A stretch of 64,000 nucleotides of DNA. Source: Salminus brasiliensis (taxonomy: Eukaryota; Chordata; Actinopteri; Characiformes; Bryconidae). How positions within the stretch are numbered: position 1 is the stretch's first letter; each line of letters starts with the position of its first letter. A model generated the notes under the pieces. That model searched no databases. It was not told where the DNA came from and saw only the letters and a list, made by a program, of their open reading frames with translations. The position numbers and the translations under genes were made by a program. This document shows, in pieces, positions 25,171 to 36,440 of the stretch. The stretch is from positions 17,289,358-17,353,357 of the forward strand of contig NC_132887.1 of NCBI RefSeq assembly GCF_030463535.1, given 5' to 3'.

Positions 25171-26975
25171 AGCTAAATCTTCACCTAATGATGCAGAACG
25201 ATTAGCACTTGGTCTTTTGGTCTGCCGATGGGCTTCTATCAATTAGTGCTTGCTTGCTTATTTGCTTATTTATTTATTTTTCTATTCTGGCTGAGTTATA
25301 TAGATATGAAAGCCTGGTTGTTTACATGGGGTTGTGCTTTAGCAGGCCTTCAGGTTTACAGATTCTTTAAAGATTCGAAAGCTCCCTGCTCTTGCAGATT
25401 TGAAGGCCCTGCTTTAGAACACAATACTCCAGCTTTACCATGGCCCATCATTAGACTCCATGAACAGAGTGTTTATGTTTTTGTCCTTACAGCACTCTGT
25501 GATTAGGTGTTCAGGAAGAAAGTGTGTATGGGACTGAAAACAGATGTGCAATGCCAGTCCTCTGTTTGTCCCCTGCTGCCATGCAGATGTTGCCCTCTGC
25601 CCTTCTTGTTTCCGTGCCCACTGGTAAGTCCATGACCACCACAGATTGTACACTGTGACCTAACAGTGCTCAATAAAATAGCTGCTGTATGAGGCCTTTT
25701 AATGTCTGTTGGTAAGGCGGGTAGATTAAATAATAAAATATGTGGATTATACTGTGATCATCCAGTGCTGACAACATATTTAATGTTATATTCATATTTA
25801 ATATTATGTTGTTTAGGCATTTTATTTTAAAGTAGTGGTTTTTACTATGCACATTATTTTGGCAGTATAGTACCTTTTAGGAGTGTAAGAAAAGACCACT
25901 GTATTGAAGTATTCCAATATGTTTTCAATATGAATTAATTCTCAAACACAGGTTTGATTTTTAATTAATAGTTTACATGCAAAGATTGGTGGCCACATTT
26001 TGAGTTGGTCCTCAGATCCTATAAAAAGTTACATTTTATGCATATGATGGTGTGTTTTTGCCAACACACAGCCCTTGTATCTTCTGATAATAATAAAAGT
26101 CAGATTATAACTGACCTGTCTTATGAATAGCTGGCTTTATTAGCTATATAACATATTTTAGCAATACTATATCAATAATCAAGAAAGAAACAGAGGCAGT
26201 GTAAAGTGATAACACCCATGTTTATAGACACATTATCCATTGAGATACATTCATATCTGTTCCTGTAACATGAATATTTGCCCTTTAGTTTATGTTTACG
26301 ATATTAAAGTGTTTTTTGTACATGGATGAAATTTAAGAATGCTATGAAATGCTCAGTGGACCTTGATAATCCAACTCATTGAGCTGTTTTTTGGAGACAT
26401 TAAGCCTAATCTTAAGCTACATTATCCTCCCAGAGCCAGTTACTCAAACCTAGACTTACAATAGAGGACTCACTTTCACTGACTGTGTAGGTTAAAGAAA
26501 GGGTTCACTGAAAAATCACATTCACACAATGTTCCTCTGTCCCCAAACCAATACCCCAAGTCAGTTATTCAAGAAAAATCCAGAAATTTTGAAAAAAGAT
26601 CATTTAGCGTTTGGATGATTTGGATGGGTTAGGAGAAATGTGAAAAATGCTGGTGGAGGCAGTTTGCTGCAGGCCAGTTCCCAGAGGTTCTGTTTTAAAT
26701 GTGGGGTTATCAATTATCAGGTCAGCCCTCACTAAATATCTAAAATTTTAAACTTTGAACGGAACGCCAGCTGTACACCATCATTACTTCCTATCTGCGC
26801 TATATGGACAAAAGTATTGGGACACCCAATCCTATTTATCCCATTCAACTTCATAGAGTACTGTAGCTCACTACTCGGATGCTCAATACTTGGATGTAAA
26901 TTAATTTCAGGTGACATTTCTGTTTTATTGTGTGCTAAAGAAGTTTTTTGGGATCTGCAATGTAACCAATGTATG

Positions 26976-26979
<4 letters not shown>

Positions 26980-27043
<64 letters not shown>
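26980..27043. repeat. (TA)n microsatellite
   Basis: A long uninterrupted TA run abuts the left end of the short DNA element at 27050. Upstream, 26801-26826 reads TATATGGACAAAAGTATTGG, a terminal sequence of the same kind as the inverted copy ending at 35437. Confidence 0.95.
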
Positions 27044-27046
<3 letters not shown>

Positions 27047-27049
27047 AAA

Positions 27050-27435
27050 TCTACACTATAGGACAGATGCACAGAGACACCTACTGATTCTTCTGAAATC
27101 AAAGTTGTTAAAAAAAAGACTTAATCCTGCTTTTGTTGGTCAGTCTCTACTGCTCAGCGAAGGCTTTCTACTAGATTTTGGAGGAGCATTGCTGAGCTCA
27201 GGATGTTGGATGATCACCACCCTACTTCATTCCAAACTCCTCAACTCATCTCAGACGTATTGGATGGAGCACTGTCATTCCACAGAACACAGTTCCACTG
27301 CTCCACATGCTGGGGGGCTTTATACCTATCCACCCCACACCTTGCATTAGGCATCGTGACAATAGGTCCATGTAGATCTGCACCAGAGAGTCCTATTCTA
27401 ATAGCAGTACTGTTTTACAGGGGTGTAAGTTGGCT
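27050..27435 (+). mobile_element. Short DNA element, copy 1 of a pair
   Basis: This 385-bp stretch matches the reverse complement of 35030-35437 throughout, including TTCTACTAGATTTTG, CAGGATGTTGGAT, TGCTGGGGGG and GGCATTAGGCAT. Both copies have a (TA)n tract at the same end. The end sequence carries a GGACAAAAGTATTGGGACAC-type terminus in the other copy. Superfamily not identified. The open frames inside are chance. Confidence 0.75.
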
Positions 27436-27939
27436 GATTGATTACGTTTTGGGGATACAGAGGAAATTGTGTGAATTAGCTTTTCCAACGAACCTTTCCT
27501 TTAATCCAGACTTGCTAAACACACTCCAGTGGAACGTGTCTTTAGTTTGAGACTAAACACTGAAGCTCATGTTTTCGGGCATCATTTCTGAAGCTGTCAC
27601 TCATCTGAAATTTCTTTCAGTGTAAAGTTTTGCAGCATTTTCACTCCAGTTCACTCCAGAAGCCCTTTACTTGTCCAGTTTGTCCTGATTTCGTGAGGTT
27701 GAGTGGTCTGAAAATAAGGCAGAGAGCAGAGTGGTTTGGGAGGGGATATATGTGTTAAAGTGCAAAACGCAAACTCAAGCCAAATTCAAGCCGAGAGCGT
27801 GTCGGTGTGCTGACTGAGCCCCACGACTGAGTTGAATGCAGTGCCCTTTGCGAGCAGGTAGAGGGCAGTAGTGCTCTAAAGCAGCCAGCCTTTCCCTCGA
27901 TGAGCCCTCTCTTCCTCTCAGCTCTTCACAATGGGAGTG

Positions 27940-28110
27940 CGCCCGGGGGGGAAGTGTTGCTTTTTTAGGTCTATAAGCCCGTATCCCTTAATCCCTCACC
28001 ATGATTGACAATCATGATTTAGGGTATATGGTGTCCCATTCTAATCCACGAGCACTGCTTTCATTTGCATACTTGCCGTGCGTGGCCTCATTTTCAGGGG
28101 AGGCATGCTG
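27940..28110. promoter_or_regulatory. Candidate enhancer with TAATCC, octamer and palindrome
   Basis: Within about 80 bp there are two TAATCC sites (27989-27994, 28042-28047), a perfect octamer ATTTGCAT (28063-28070), and a perfect palindrome CATGATTG-A-CAATCATG (28000-28016) whose arm includes the PBX/MEIS-like TGATTGAC. OTX, POU and TALE factors bind such sites in established systems. The block is not a recognisable repeat and ends just before a GA microsatellite. Confidence 0.45.
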
Positions 28111-28133
28111 CCTGCTGCCTTTGTAAGAGATGC

Positions 28134-28272
28134 AGAGAGAGGGAAAGAGAGAGAGAAAGAGAGAGAGAGAGAACAAAAAGGGAAATAGCAGATAGAGAGA
28201 ACGAGCTGAGAGAGGAGAGAGAGGAAAATTTAGAAAGGAGGCAGAGTAAACGGGGTGGGGGGGAGTGGCACT

Positions 28273-28318
<46 letters not shown>

Positions 28319-28320
28319 TG
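28134..28320. repeat. GA-rich simple repeat tract
   Basis: Interrupted (GA)n sequence, with the purest run at about 28278-28314. A 69-codon open frame across it encodes only Arg/Glu-rich low-complexity sequence. Confidence 0.9.
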
Positions 28321-28397
28321 AGAAGTAGATAAATACAGAGAGAAGGAGAGATTAGAAATCAGGAATGCTTGTATGTGTCTGCCAGAACGGAGGATGA

Positions 28398-28433
<36 letters not shown>

Positions 28434-28445
28434 TTGTGTGTATGT
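28398..28445. repeat. (GT)n microsatellite
   Basis: Interrupted GT run. A complementary (CA)n run follows at about 28541-28562, so the two could pair. Confidence 0.9.
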
Positions 28446-28857
28446 GTCTGTCAAGTCAGTCAGTCAGTCTCTGCCATCAATCCACTTCACTGTTTCTCAT
28501 TATTCCTCTCAAGCACCGAAGATGTGTCCCATGGCACATGGCACACACACACACACACACACAGAAACATACATTCACAGAAAGAGAAAAAAGATTAGCT
28601 GGAGACTAAATTAGCATTACTTAATGAGGCGTTTGCAATCACAACATTTCCTGATAACGTAAACAGAACTTCACCAATAACCTGCGAATAACACTACAAA
28701 TTACACTACTACAATCCAATCGGTGATTTCACTATACTTAGCATATCGTCGCTGTCACGCAAACAAACTCCTATCTCCATTAAAAAAAAATATTTGATTC
28801 AATTTTAATCTGGAACTTGTTCTTTTACATTCTGTCAAAACCTAGACAGACAAACTC

Positions 28858-29165
28858 TTTGGGCTCTGAGCGCTCCAGCGGCATAAGGTGCTGCCACCCT
28901 GGTTCGAATCCCAGATCATGTTGCTTGCCATCAGGGATCAGCAGCCAGAGCCTGAGGTAGCACAGTTGGCATTGTGCTCTCCGGGTGGGTAGATGGTTCT
29001 CTGTCTCTCTCTACATCACTTCAGGTACTGGCCGGCATGGGCGTCATGAGTTGGGTACCCACCGCTTTTCTCAGAGTGTGTTGCATCGCTGCGTCTGCGG
29101 GAGTTCAGTTAGAGGTGGGGGTGGTACTGAACCTCTAGATTATTATAATAAATATAGTAATGGCA
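28858..29165 (+). mobile_element. tRNA-derived SINE, nearly full length
   Basis: The 5' part is tRNA-like: GCGCTCCAGCGGCATAAGG then a perfect B box GGTTCGAATCC at 28901-28911. A body follows containing GCACAGTTGGCATTGTGCTC and GGGTGGGTAGATGG, ending in an AT-rich tail. A second fragment of the body is at about 59470-59620. It is not a functional tRNA gene: the cloverleaf is incomplete. Confidence 0.75.
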
Positions 29166-29954
29166 GCCAAATGTCAGTGCTTTACTTCATGTAATAATAC
29201 GAGGTTACATTTCTTTACACTGTAATAAGAAACATTTGTTATTTTAGGTTTAAAACAGTTATATTGCCTGTAAAGTGTGCATGTAAATTGAACATCAGAT
29301 AGTAAGTTATGAGTACAATTATGGTGTATGTTTCATTTTGTTAAATTACTACTTTAGATTCAATAAAATTGTGCAGATGTAACATGCCATGACATATTGT
29401 AAATGAAACCAGTGGAATTTCTTTGAAAGTTACAGAATAAAAATCTCTTTTGTAATAACAGCGTGGGATGGTAGTGCCGCACGCTGGTTGTATAGGAATA
29501 GGCTAAGTGTGTGACAGGTTCTGCTGTTTTTACCCAAGAGAAAACAGAGGCTCTCAGTACAGACAGAATTATTAGATTCATTTGGAAAACTGAAGACTGA
29601 GTGATTCTAATAGCCCTTTTATAATGAAAAGCCTCTGTGAGACAAACGTGCCGCTGTACTGAAAGCAATATGCGGCCCGATGTACTTGCGCTTCTCTTTA
29701 TAACAGCCATAGTGAAAAATAAAGAAAATCTATTGCTGCCTAGCTGTGTGTGTATGTGTGCGTGAGCCGTGCTTTTATTGAAATGTGAAACATGTGCCCA
29801 TGCATGAAGAAGAGCAGGATAAAACATGCCTAAAAACAATACACAGCACTCAGCTCTGTATTAACGCTGCTGGTGTACAAACCCTGCTTCAGTTGCAGTC
29901 TTTTAGAATCCAAATCAAACATCAGATCTTTGTCAAGTACAAATAAAATTAAAA

Positions 29955-30660
29955 AAAAAACACAACTATACTATAAAAATGGGTTCTTCAGGTTCTTTAG
30001 TAATGGCATTGGCTTTATAGACAATCGTGACAATTTACAGAACCCTTTGAATGTCTAAATGGTCCTTTACCATCATGGAAATACTGTTTTAAAACAGATG
30101 GGTTCTACAAGCCAAATATCTCCTTTCAGCACTATCTGGAGCCTGTCTATGCTAAAAGTGTAATGTGCTGTACTGTTAATGGATTATATGTTTATATGTG
30201 ATGTCATACACTCGTGAAATAAGAGTTCTATAGGGAGTTTTTACTAAAGGTAATGAATGGTTCTATATGAAATTATGCCAACTCAAACCCACATTTTGAT
30301 ACTTTAATGTTTTTTTGGTTAAAGGGTTCTTTGTATTGGTGGAAAATCTTTTAAGATTGGTGGCATGTATCTATAGTGTAAATGGATCTGTGGAATTACT
30401 ATTCTTTTTATTATAATTATTACTATTACTATTAACGATAATATCTCTGCATAGGATGGTGACAACCATTTGAATGCATGAAGGTTCTTTTCCTGGTTAA
30501 ATGGTTCGTAATACACAAGGAAAACCTTTTGGTTTCTTTAAACAACCTTTTAAAAACGCGTAAATAAATAGTAGCACCAAATAGGGTTCCACTGTTGTTA
30601 CCACTGAAATAACCCCATTTTCAGTCCTATGTGGAACCTTTTTTTGCAAAACAGGCGTTA
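29955..30660. repeat. Decayed interspersed repeat rich in GGTTCT/GAACC motifs
   Basis: Recurrent GGGTTCT, AGAACCCTTT and AAAGGGTTCTTTGTATTG motifs in both orientations recall non-autonomous elements common in fish. The right end, with GTAGCACCAAATAGGGTTCC, is the clearest part. Similar motifs appear at 56340-57190 (AAAGAACCCTTTGTACC). Boundaries uncertain and superfamily not assigned. Confidence 0.45.
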
Positions 30661-30731
30661 GAATTTTTTCAGATTTTATTCAGACGAAAGAATAAAAGAT
30701 CTGTCTGAGAGAGTACCCACTTTAGTATGTT

Positions 30732-30736
<5 letters not shown>

Positions 30737-30771
<35 letters not shown>
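30737..30771. repeat. (GT)n microsatellite
   Basis: Uninterrupted GT run; a second lies at about 30949-30991 within a GTGTGTGTAAATGTGTG stretch. Confidence 0.95.
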
Positions 30772-30772
<1 letters not shown>

Positions 30773-30961
30773 TGGCTGTGATTGTCTCTGTTGAAGGCTG
30801 TGTATGATTGTATCAGTATGTGTGTGTGGAGTCGAATGGGTTTTTACTCACACCATAAACAATCATCAGTGTTTACCAGTGTAATTGATTTCCTATCACC
30901 ATCTCTTCACTTACTTAGCTAATTTGTTATTAAGTATGAGAGAGGCTGTGTGTGTGTGTAA

Positions 30962-30992
<31 letters not shown>

Positions 30993-31209
30993 TTCTAGCG
31001 CCTATCTGTGTGTGTGAGCCAGGCAGGGAAAGGGGGGGAAAAAACCTTCACTTATTCCCCCATTTTGAGAAATTATACTCTTGTACTTGATCCAGCTAAC
31101 AGGATTTTCTTAAATTACTTTATAAAAGACCATCTTTTAACTTTCCCTCTCTCACACACAATCCATTCATTAGTAGGTCTGCCTGAAGGGCCTCCCCACA
31201 TCAATTGCT

Positions 31210-31400
31210 TGGGTTAAAGTTCCAAACTTAGGCAGCTCTGTGATGCTCACGCTCACGGTGGTTTGCGGAGGCGGGGGCCGGAATTATTAATTTCTCAAGT
31301 ATTAGGGAAAAAAAAGCACGAGATTGAATTAAGAGTATTGGCCCTCCGTTATCCTGCACAGCTAGCCTGAGGGCCCAACTGGAGTGGAGGACATTATGCA
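31210..31400. promoter_or_regulatory. Possible conserved noncoding element
   Basis: A non-repetitive segment between repeats, with GAATTATTAATTTCTC at about 31280-31295 and a GC-rich stretch at 31250-31280. It ends at the TC tract. Weak motif-based call. Confidence 0.22.
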
Positions 31401-31403
31401 AAT

Positions 31404-31465
31404 TCTCTCTCTCTCTCTCTCTCTCTGTTTCTCTTTCTCTTTCGCTCTCTCATTCTCTCTCTATC

Positions 31466-31501
<36 letters not shown>

Positions 31502-31805
31502 CTCTCTATCGTCTCTCTCTCTCTCGCTCAATCTCTCTATCGTCTCTCTCTCTCTGTCTTTTGCTCTCCCTCTCTCATTCTCTCTCTATCGTCTCTCTCT
31601 CTCTTGTGCACTATCCCTCTCATCCTCTCTCTATTCTCTCCTTCTATTTTCTCTTTCTATTCTTTCTTTCTCTCTTTCATTTTCTCATCCTGACTTTCAC
31701 TGTCTTTCTCTCTTGCGCACTCTCTCTCTCCTCTCTCACACACACTCTGTCTCATGTGCCCTTTATCCATTTCTCTTTCTCTTTTATTCTCCCTTTCTCT
31801 CTGTC
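31404..31805. repeat. Polypyrimidine (TC)n tract
   Basis: About 400 bp of CT-rich sequence with recurring CTCTATCGTCTC interruptions. A 148-codon Ser/Leu-rich frame runs through it and is an artefact of the repeat. The Tc1-like element at 31808 is inserted in it: CT-rich sequence resumes at 32780. Confidence 0.95.
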
Positions 31806-31807
31806 TA

Positions 31808-32777
31808 CAGTGGGGGAAAAAAGTATTTAGTCAGTCACCAATTGTGCAAGTTCTCCCACTTAAAAAAATGAGAGAGGCCTGTAATTGACATCATAGGTAG
31901 ACCTCAACTATGAGAGACAAAAAGAGAAAATAAATTCTGAAAATGCCATTGTCTGATTTTTAAAGAATTTATTTGCAAATAATGGTGGAAAATAAGTATT
32001 TGGTCGCCTACAAACAAGCAAGATTTCTGGCTGTCACAGACCTGTAACTTCTTCTTTAAGAAGCTTCTCTGTCCTCCACTCATTACCTGTATCGATGGCA
32101 CCTGTTTGAACTCGTTAACAGTATAAAAGACACCTGCCCACAACCTCAAACAGTCACACTCCAAACTCCACTATGGTGAAGACCAAAGAGCTGTCGAAGG
32201 ACACCAGAAACAAACCTCCTTCCATCAGCAAGGGCATTGAAGATAAAACGTGGCTGGGTCTTTCAGCATGACAATGATCCCAAGCACACTGCCAGGGCAA
32301 CAAAGGAGTGGCTTCGTAAGAAGCATTTCAGATCCTGGAGTGGCCTAGCCAGTCTCCAGATCTCAACCCCATAGAAAACCTTTGTAGGGAGTTGAAAGTC
32401 TGTGTTGCCCGCCGACAGCCCCAAAACATCACTGCTCTAGAGGAGATCTGCATGGAGGAATGGGCCAACATACTAGCAACAGTGTGTGCCAACCTTGTGA
32501 AGACTTACAGAAAACGTTTGACCTCTGTTACTGCCAACAAAGAATATATAACAAAGTATTGAGATGAACTTTTGTTATTGACCAAATACTTATTTTCCAC
32601 CATTATTTGCAAATAAATTCTTAAAAAATCAGGCAATGTGATTTTCAGAATTTTTTTCTCTTTTTGTCTCTCATAGTTGAGGTCTATCTATGATGTCAAT
32701 TACAGGCCTCTCTCATTTTTTAAGAGAGGGAGAACTTGCACAATTGGTGACTGACTAAATACTTTTTTTACCCACTG
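31808..32777 (+). mobile_element. Internally deleted Tc1-like transposon with 198-bp TIRs
   Basis: The element is bounded by TA on both sides and has long inverted repeats of 198 bp (31808-32005 and 32580-32777), starting CAGTGGG and ending GTATTTGGTC internally. Between them lie a transposase start (ATG at 32173, [14 protein letters not shown]) and a C-terminal relic ([10 protein letters not shown] from about 32259, then the [14 protein letters not shown] region in another frame). The middle, including most of the DNA-binding and catalytic core, is missing. A frameshift between [10 protein letters not shown] and SPDLNPIE adds to the damage, so no active enzyme can be made. At 970 bp it is well short of the usual ~1.6 kb. 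Confidence 0.92.
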
Positions 32778-32782
32778 TATCC

Positions 32783-32823
32783 TTTCTCTCTCTCTCACTC
32801 TCTTATTCTATATCCTCTCTCAT

Positions 32824-32866
<43 letters not shown>
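32783..32866. repeat. (TC)n to (TA)n compound microsatellite
   Basis: A CT-rich run continues the tract interrupted by the Tc1-like insertion, then changes to (TA)n at about 32848-32866. Confidence 0.9.
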
Positions 32867-33169
32867 CCCGTCTTTTGTCTATTCAGTAGCTTTGCGGTGT
32901 TCTGTAATCGTACAGTTTCTGCGTGGCTGTTGTGTGATGGTTCTTGGTCCAGTGTTGTCCTGTTCTTTTTCTCCTTCATTTCTTCTTTATTAACAGTAAA
33001 TGAATATCCTCCCCTTTAGCCGTAAGCTCAGTGATTCAGAGCAGAGACCTTCTGAGACTGCGAGCAGGGCAGCTGTCAAAATATTAACCGTTCCTGTCGT
33101 CCCACCCACTCTCTGTTGATGAGAAGTGTAAAAACTTTGTCCAGTGCCACACAACTGCTCCAGCTCAGG

Positions 33170-33390
33170 ACCTCCCTTATTGCTTCATGCCTAAATATAG
33201 GGCTGCCTGTCCTTAAGTCCTTCTGACTGTAGAGCCTAGCCAATTAGCAGTTAATTAGTAATTAGTCACAGCCAATGGTCCTTCACCACCTTTGCGGTGC
33301 AGCTTTGACATTGAAACCTTCATGGTCAATTTGGGCCTCTAATTAGTTGAAGTCTAGGCAGGCCTTCCGCGGCGTGATGGTGGGGAGGCA
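33170..33390. promoter_or_regulatory. Candidate conserved element with clustered ATTAG sites
   Basis: Non-repetitive sequence with CCAATTAGCAG, TTAATTAGTAATTAG (33240-33265) and CTAATTAGTTG (about 33339-33350), giving four homeodomain-type ATTAG cores in about 110 bp, plus two CCAAT motifs. No coding potential. The desert position next to exoc5 makes a developmental enhancer plausible, but this is inference. Confidence 0.35.
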
Positions 33391-33539
33391 GGAGGACGGA
33401 GATAGAGCGGGCATGTGGTCTAACGTCATGGGGATGGTGGTCTAACAGCCCAGGAGAGCAGTCAGTCAGTGTAGCCAATGTTGGAAGAGAAGGGAAGGAG
33501 AACAGACAGATCTGATGTCAGTAAATATTAGTCTTTGTA

Positions 33540-33565
33540 CGTGTGTGTGTGTGTGTGTGTGTGTG
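33540..33565. repeat. (GT)n microsatellite
   Basis: Uninterrupted GT run following TTGTAC. Confidence 0.95.
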
Positions 33566-33921
33566 CACGTGTGCGTTGTCTCCATTTCTTGACAAGTTGA
33601 TTGCATATTCAGGGGCAGATGCTGCTGTGGTGGTGGTGAAGGAATAGAGAGAGAAAGTGGGAGGGGGGGCTACTACTGTCAGGGGAGAAGGTAATTGGTC
33701 CCCAGGCAATGGTGGCAAAAGAGAGAGAGATAGAGAGAGCCTCACTCATCCTCCATCACCCCCTCCTTTCCCCCTTGCCTGCTCTCATCTCTCGTTCTGT
33801 GCAGATCTGATAAAGATAAACATACAGCAAACGTGTGGGTTGATGAGGGCGGCTCAGGGCAAACAGAGGCAACATGATGAGCCTGTGATATTCCTGCATA
33901 AATGTCAGCGGGAGACCCCCC

Positions 33922-33962
33922 CCACACACACACACATCCACACACACACACACACACACATA
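33922..33962. repeat. (CA)n microsatellite
   Basis: CA run interrupted once by TCCA. Confidence 0.95.
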
Positions 33963-34354
33963 CAGACCCCTCCTCTCTCTCTTTCTCTCCTTTACTGTCT
34001 TTTGAACTGATCAGTTGGAGTCATCATTCTCATTTTAGACTTTGGCTCGTAGTGTTCTGTGCTATTAATTATTAAGAGTGGCTCTACTCGTCCTGATGTG
34101 TCAACCATCAGACTAATTAAAGGCTACATTGTGCTTACTTCTAGCTGGTGAATGCACCATGCTGAATGATTTTAACCTCCTAAAGTACTGATTTATTCTT
34201 CAGTTATTAATCTTAAGACATGTTACTACATAACTGCTATATGTTATACAGTGACTAGGTTAATAATAATAATGTGTTATTTATTATAATGTACATTACA
34301 GTGGGAATATACTTTCTGATGAGCTCTGCATCAGAAAGTATTGAACATTTTTAT

Positions 34355-34885
34355 ATTACATTTACATTTACATTTATGGCATTTAGCAGACGCTCTTATC
34401 CAGAGCGACTTACAAAGTGCTTTGCTATTTACCCAAGAAAAGCCTTAGCTAGTTAGAATAGACCAATAATTCAAAGGATACCTCTAAGCTTAGACATTAC
34501 TAAACACAAGACAATAAGGTGACCATAGTACTCTCATCGTCCAAGTATTCTCTGAAGAGGTGGGTCTTCAGTCTGCGTTTGAAGACAGCGAGCGACTCTG
34601 CCGTTCGGACACCCAGGGGAAGCTCGTTCCACCACTTTGGTGCCAAGACAGAAAAGAGCCTGGACGCTTGTCTTCCGCAGATTTTGAGGGATGGCGGGTC
34701 AAGCTGAGCCGTACTTGAAGCTGGAAGGGCTCTTGGTGCGGATCGGCTTTTGACCATTGCCATCAAGTATGGAGGGGCTGGTCCGTTCTTGGCTTTGTAG
34801 GCCAGCGTCAGGGTTTTGAATCTGATGCGGGCAGCTACAGGAAGCCAGTGAAGAGAACGCAGCAGTGGAGTGACATGGCTGATAT
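34355..34885 (-). mobile_element. 5'-truncated L2-like LINE, copy 1
   Basis: On the minus strand this encodes the end of a non-LTR reverse transcriptase ORF (LRSLHWLPVAARIRFKTLT to RRLKTHLFREYL), followed by a 3' UTR ending in AAATGCCATAAATGTAAATG and a TGTAAA-type tail at 34355. The LHWLPV...AYKA motif is characteristic of the L2 clade. It is cut off upstream at about 34885, as expected of incomplete target-primed reverse transcription. Confidence 0.85.
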
Positions 34886-34950
34886 TAATGTGGCATATAT
34901 TAGTACATAAGACACCAGACTTCACAACCATATATAAATTCTAATCAGTA

Positions 34951-35018
<68 letters not shown>
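34951..35018. repeat. (TA)n-(CA)n compound microsatellite
   Basis: TA run passing into (CA)n, lying between the LINE fragment and the short DNA element at 35030. Confidence 0.95.
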
Positions 35019-35020
<2 letters not shown>

Positions 35021-35029
35021 TTCTCTCTG

Positions 35030-35437
35030 TAGAGAAGTGCTGCCAATACAATAGGACTTTCTATAGCAGATAAACATGAACCTATTGGCACCATGCCTAA
35101 TGCCAGGCATGGGCTAGAGGGGTATAAATCCCCCCAGCATTAAGTTGTGGAGCAAAGCATCTGTGTTCTCTGGAATGATGGTGCTCCAGCCAATATTTTT
35201 GGGAGGAGTTGGGGGTTAAGGTGAGGTGGTGATTATCCAACATCCTGACCTCACTAATGCTCTCATTGCTGTCTGCAATCGAACCCTCACAGCAATGCTT
35301 CAAAATCTAGTAGAAATCCTTTCCTGGACAGTAGAGACTGTCACTCCAACAAAAGCAGGAATTCTTTTTAATGCTCTTGATTTCAGAAGAAACAATGAAT
35401 GACCAAGTGTCCCAATACTTTTGTCCTATAATGTATA
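35030..35437 (-). mobile_element. Short DNA element, copy 2 of a pair
   Basis: The reverse complement matches 27050-27435 over its whole length with scattered substitutions and small indels. Its end (35402-35437) reads GTGTCCCAATACTTTTGTCC, the inverse of the GGACAAAAGTATTGGGACAC terminus also seen alone at 26805. A (TA)n tract adjoins the same end as in copy 1. Confidence 0.75.
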
Positions 35438-35438
35438 T

Positions 35439-35442
<4 letters not shown>

Positions 35443-35482
<40 letters not shown>
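35443..35482. repeat. (TA)n microsatellite
   Basis: Uninterrupted TA run next to the terminus of the short DNA element. Confidence 0.95.
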
Positions 35483-35484
<2 letters not shown>

Positions 35485-36089
35485 ATTCTTTTGCAAATCC
35501 ACCATACATGGGCCCACATACACATCCTTGCATTGAAAAGAATTAGTTAACGCAGGCAAATATTAGAAGGAGTCTCGAAAAATAGTTTTTTATGCCATAT
35601 TATGAGGATCCTTTGGCTATACTTCAGGAAAACTCAACCCAGCTTGGTAAAGATTTTTTTCCCTGGAAATAAATAGAAGTATTTGGCAAATGACTGGGAT
35701 GTTTAATTTAGTTTCATTTCATACACACATATATATAATCTTGCGTCTGGGACATGTGCTGGGGTTACAGGGGCATATTTTCAGCAGTGGCGTCAAAGAG
35801 ACGTTTATAGAAGTTCTAAGAAGTAAGGGGTAGGGGAGGCAGGTGAAGGGAAGAAGTGAGGGACTGCCTTTGGACCGCTTCTGCGTGATTTTGCGTGCGC
35901 ATGAGAGTGAGTGAGAGAGTGAGGGAGATGTGCTTTGTTAATGGAGGAGCTCTGTGTGTGCGCGTCAACCAGCTTTGAAAGCCAAGCCCGCTGGGTGAGT
36001 GCTGTGAAGAGCTCGAATGAGACATGCACAATCAGTTCCACTCCTCAAATCTCCCTCAGAAGCATATCTACTGTCACAGCCCTGCCTTC

Positions 36090-36440
36090 ATGTGCCTCTC
36101 CATCAGTTAGTGGGCTGTGATCTGGCACATGGTTTTGGCAAAATCACCCTGTACTCAGCGAGGAAGAAATGGAGACTCTTCTCTTATTTTTTTTTTCTTC
36201 CCCTCCTCACTTCCTTTTTTACACTTTCTCTCCCTATCTACAACTTCCACTCTGAACCTGCGTCTGCCTCCACTTTCCCTCCTTTATTCTTCCTCCTCTC
36301 CTCTTTCAGCTCGCTCCGCAGGGCTCCGCACCAAGTGAAAGTCTCCGTCTTCCTAAGCCAATTGTCTTCTGTCAACAACTTTCACGTTGAGAATATTGTA
36401 ATTGGCAGTGCAAAATGGCTTAGTTTGAAGGGAAGAGCGC
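36090..36440. promoter_or_regulatory. Possible conserved noncoding element
   Basis: Two non-repetitive segments flank a pyrimidine tract (36180-36310). The right one carries CCAATTGTCTTCTGTCAAC and TTGTAATTGGC (36358-36406), with CCAAT and SOX-like CAATTGT cores. Composition and motifs only. Confidence 0.22.

Noticed and set aside
28901..28911. Perfect tRNA B box suggesting a tRNA gene
   Set aside because: No complete cloverleaf or acceptor stem pairs around it, and a SINE body follows.
29360..29839. 159-codon minus-strand frame
   Set aside because: No domain, family resemblance or exon-like boundaries; it borders the decayed repeat at 29955 and is likely chance.
31384..31830. 148-codon Ser/Leu/Phe-rich frame
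   Set aside because: Translation of a (TC)n tract.
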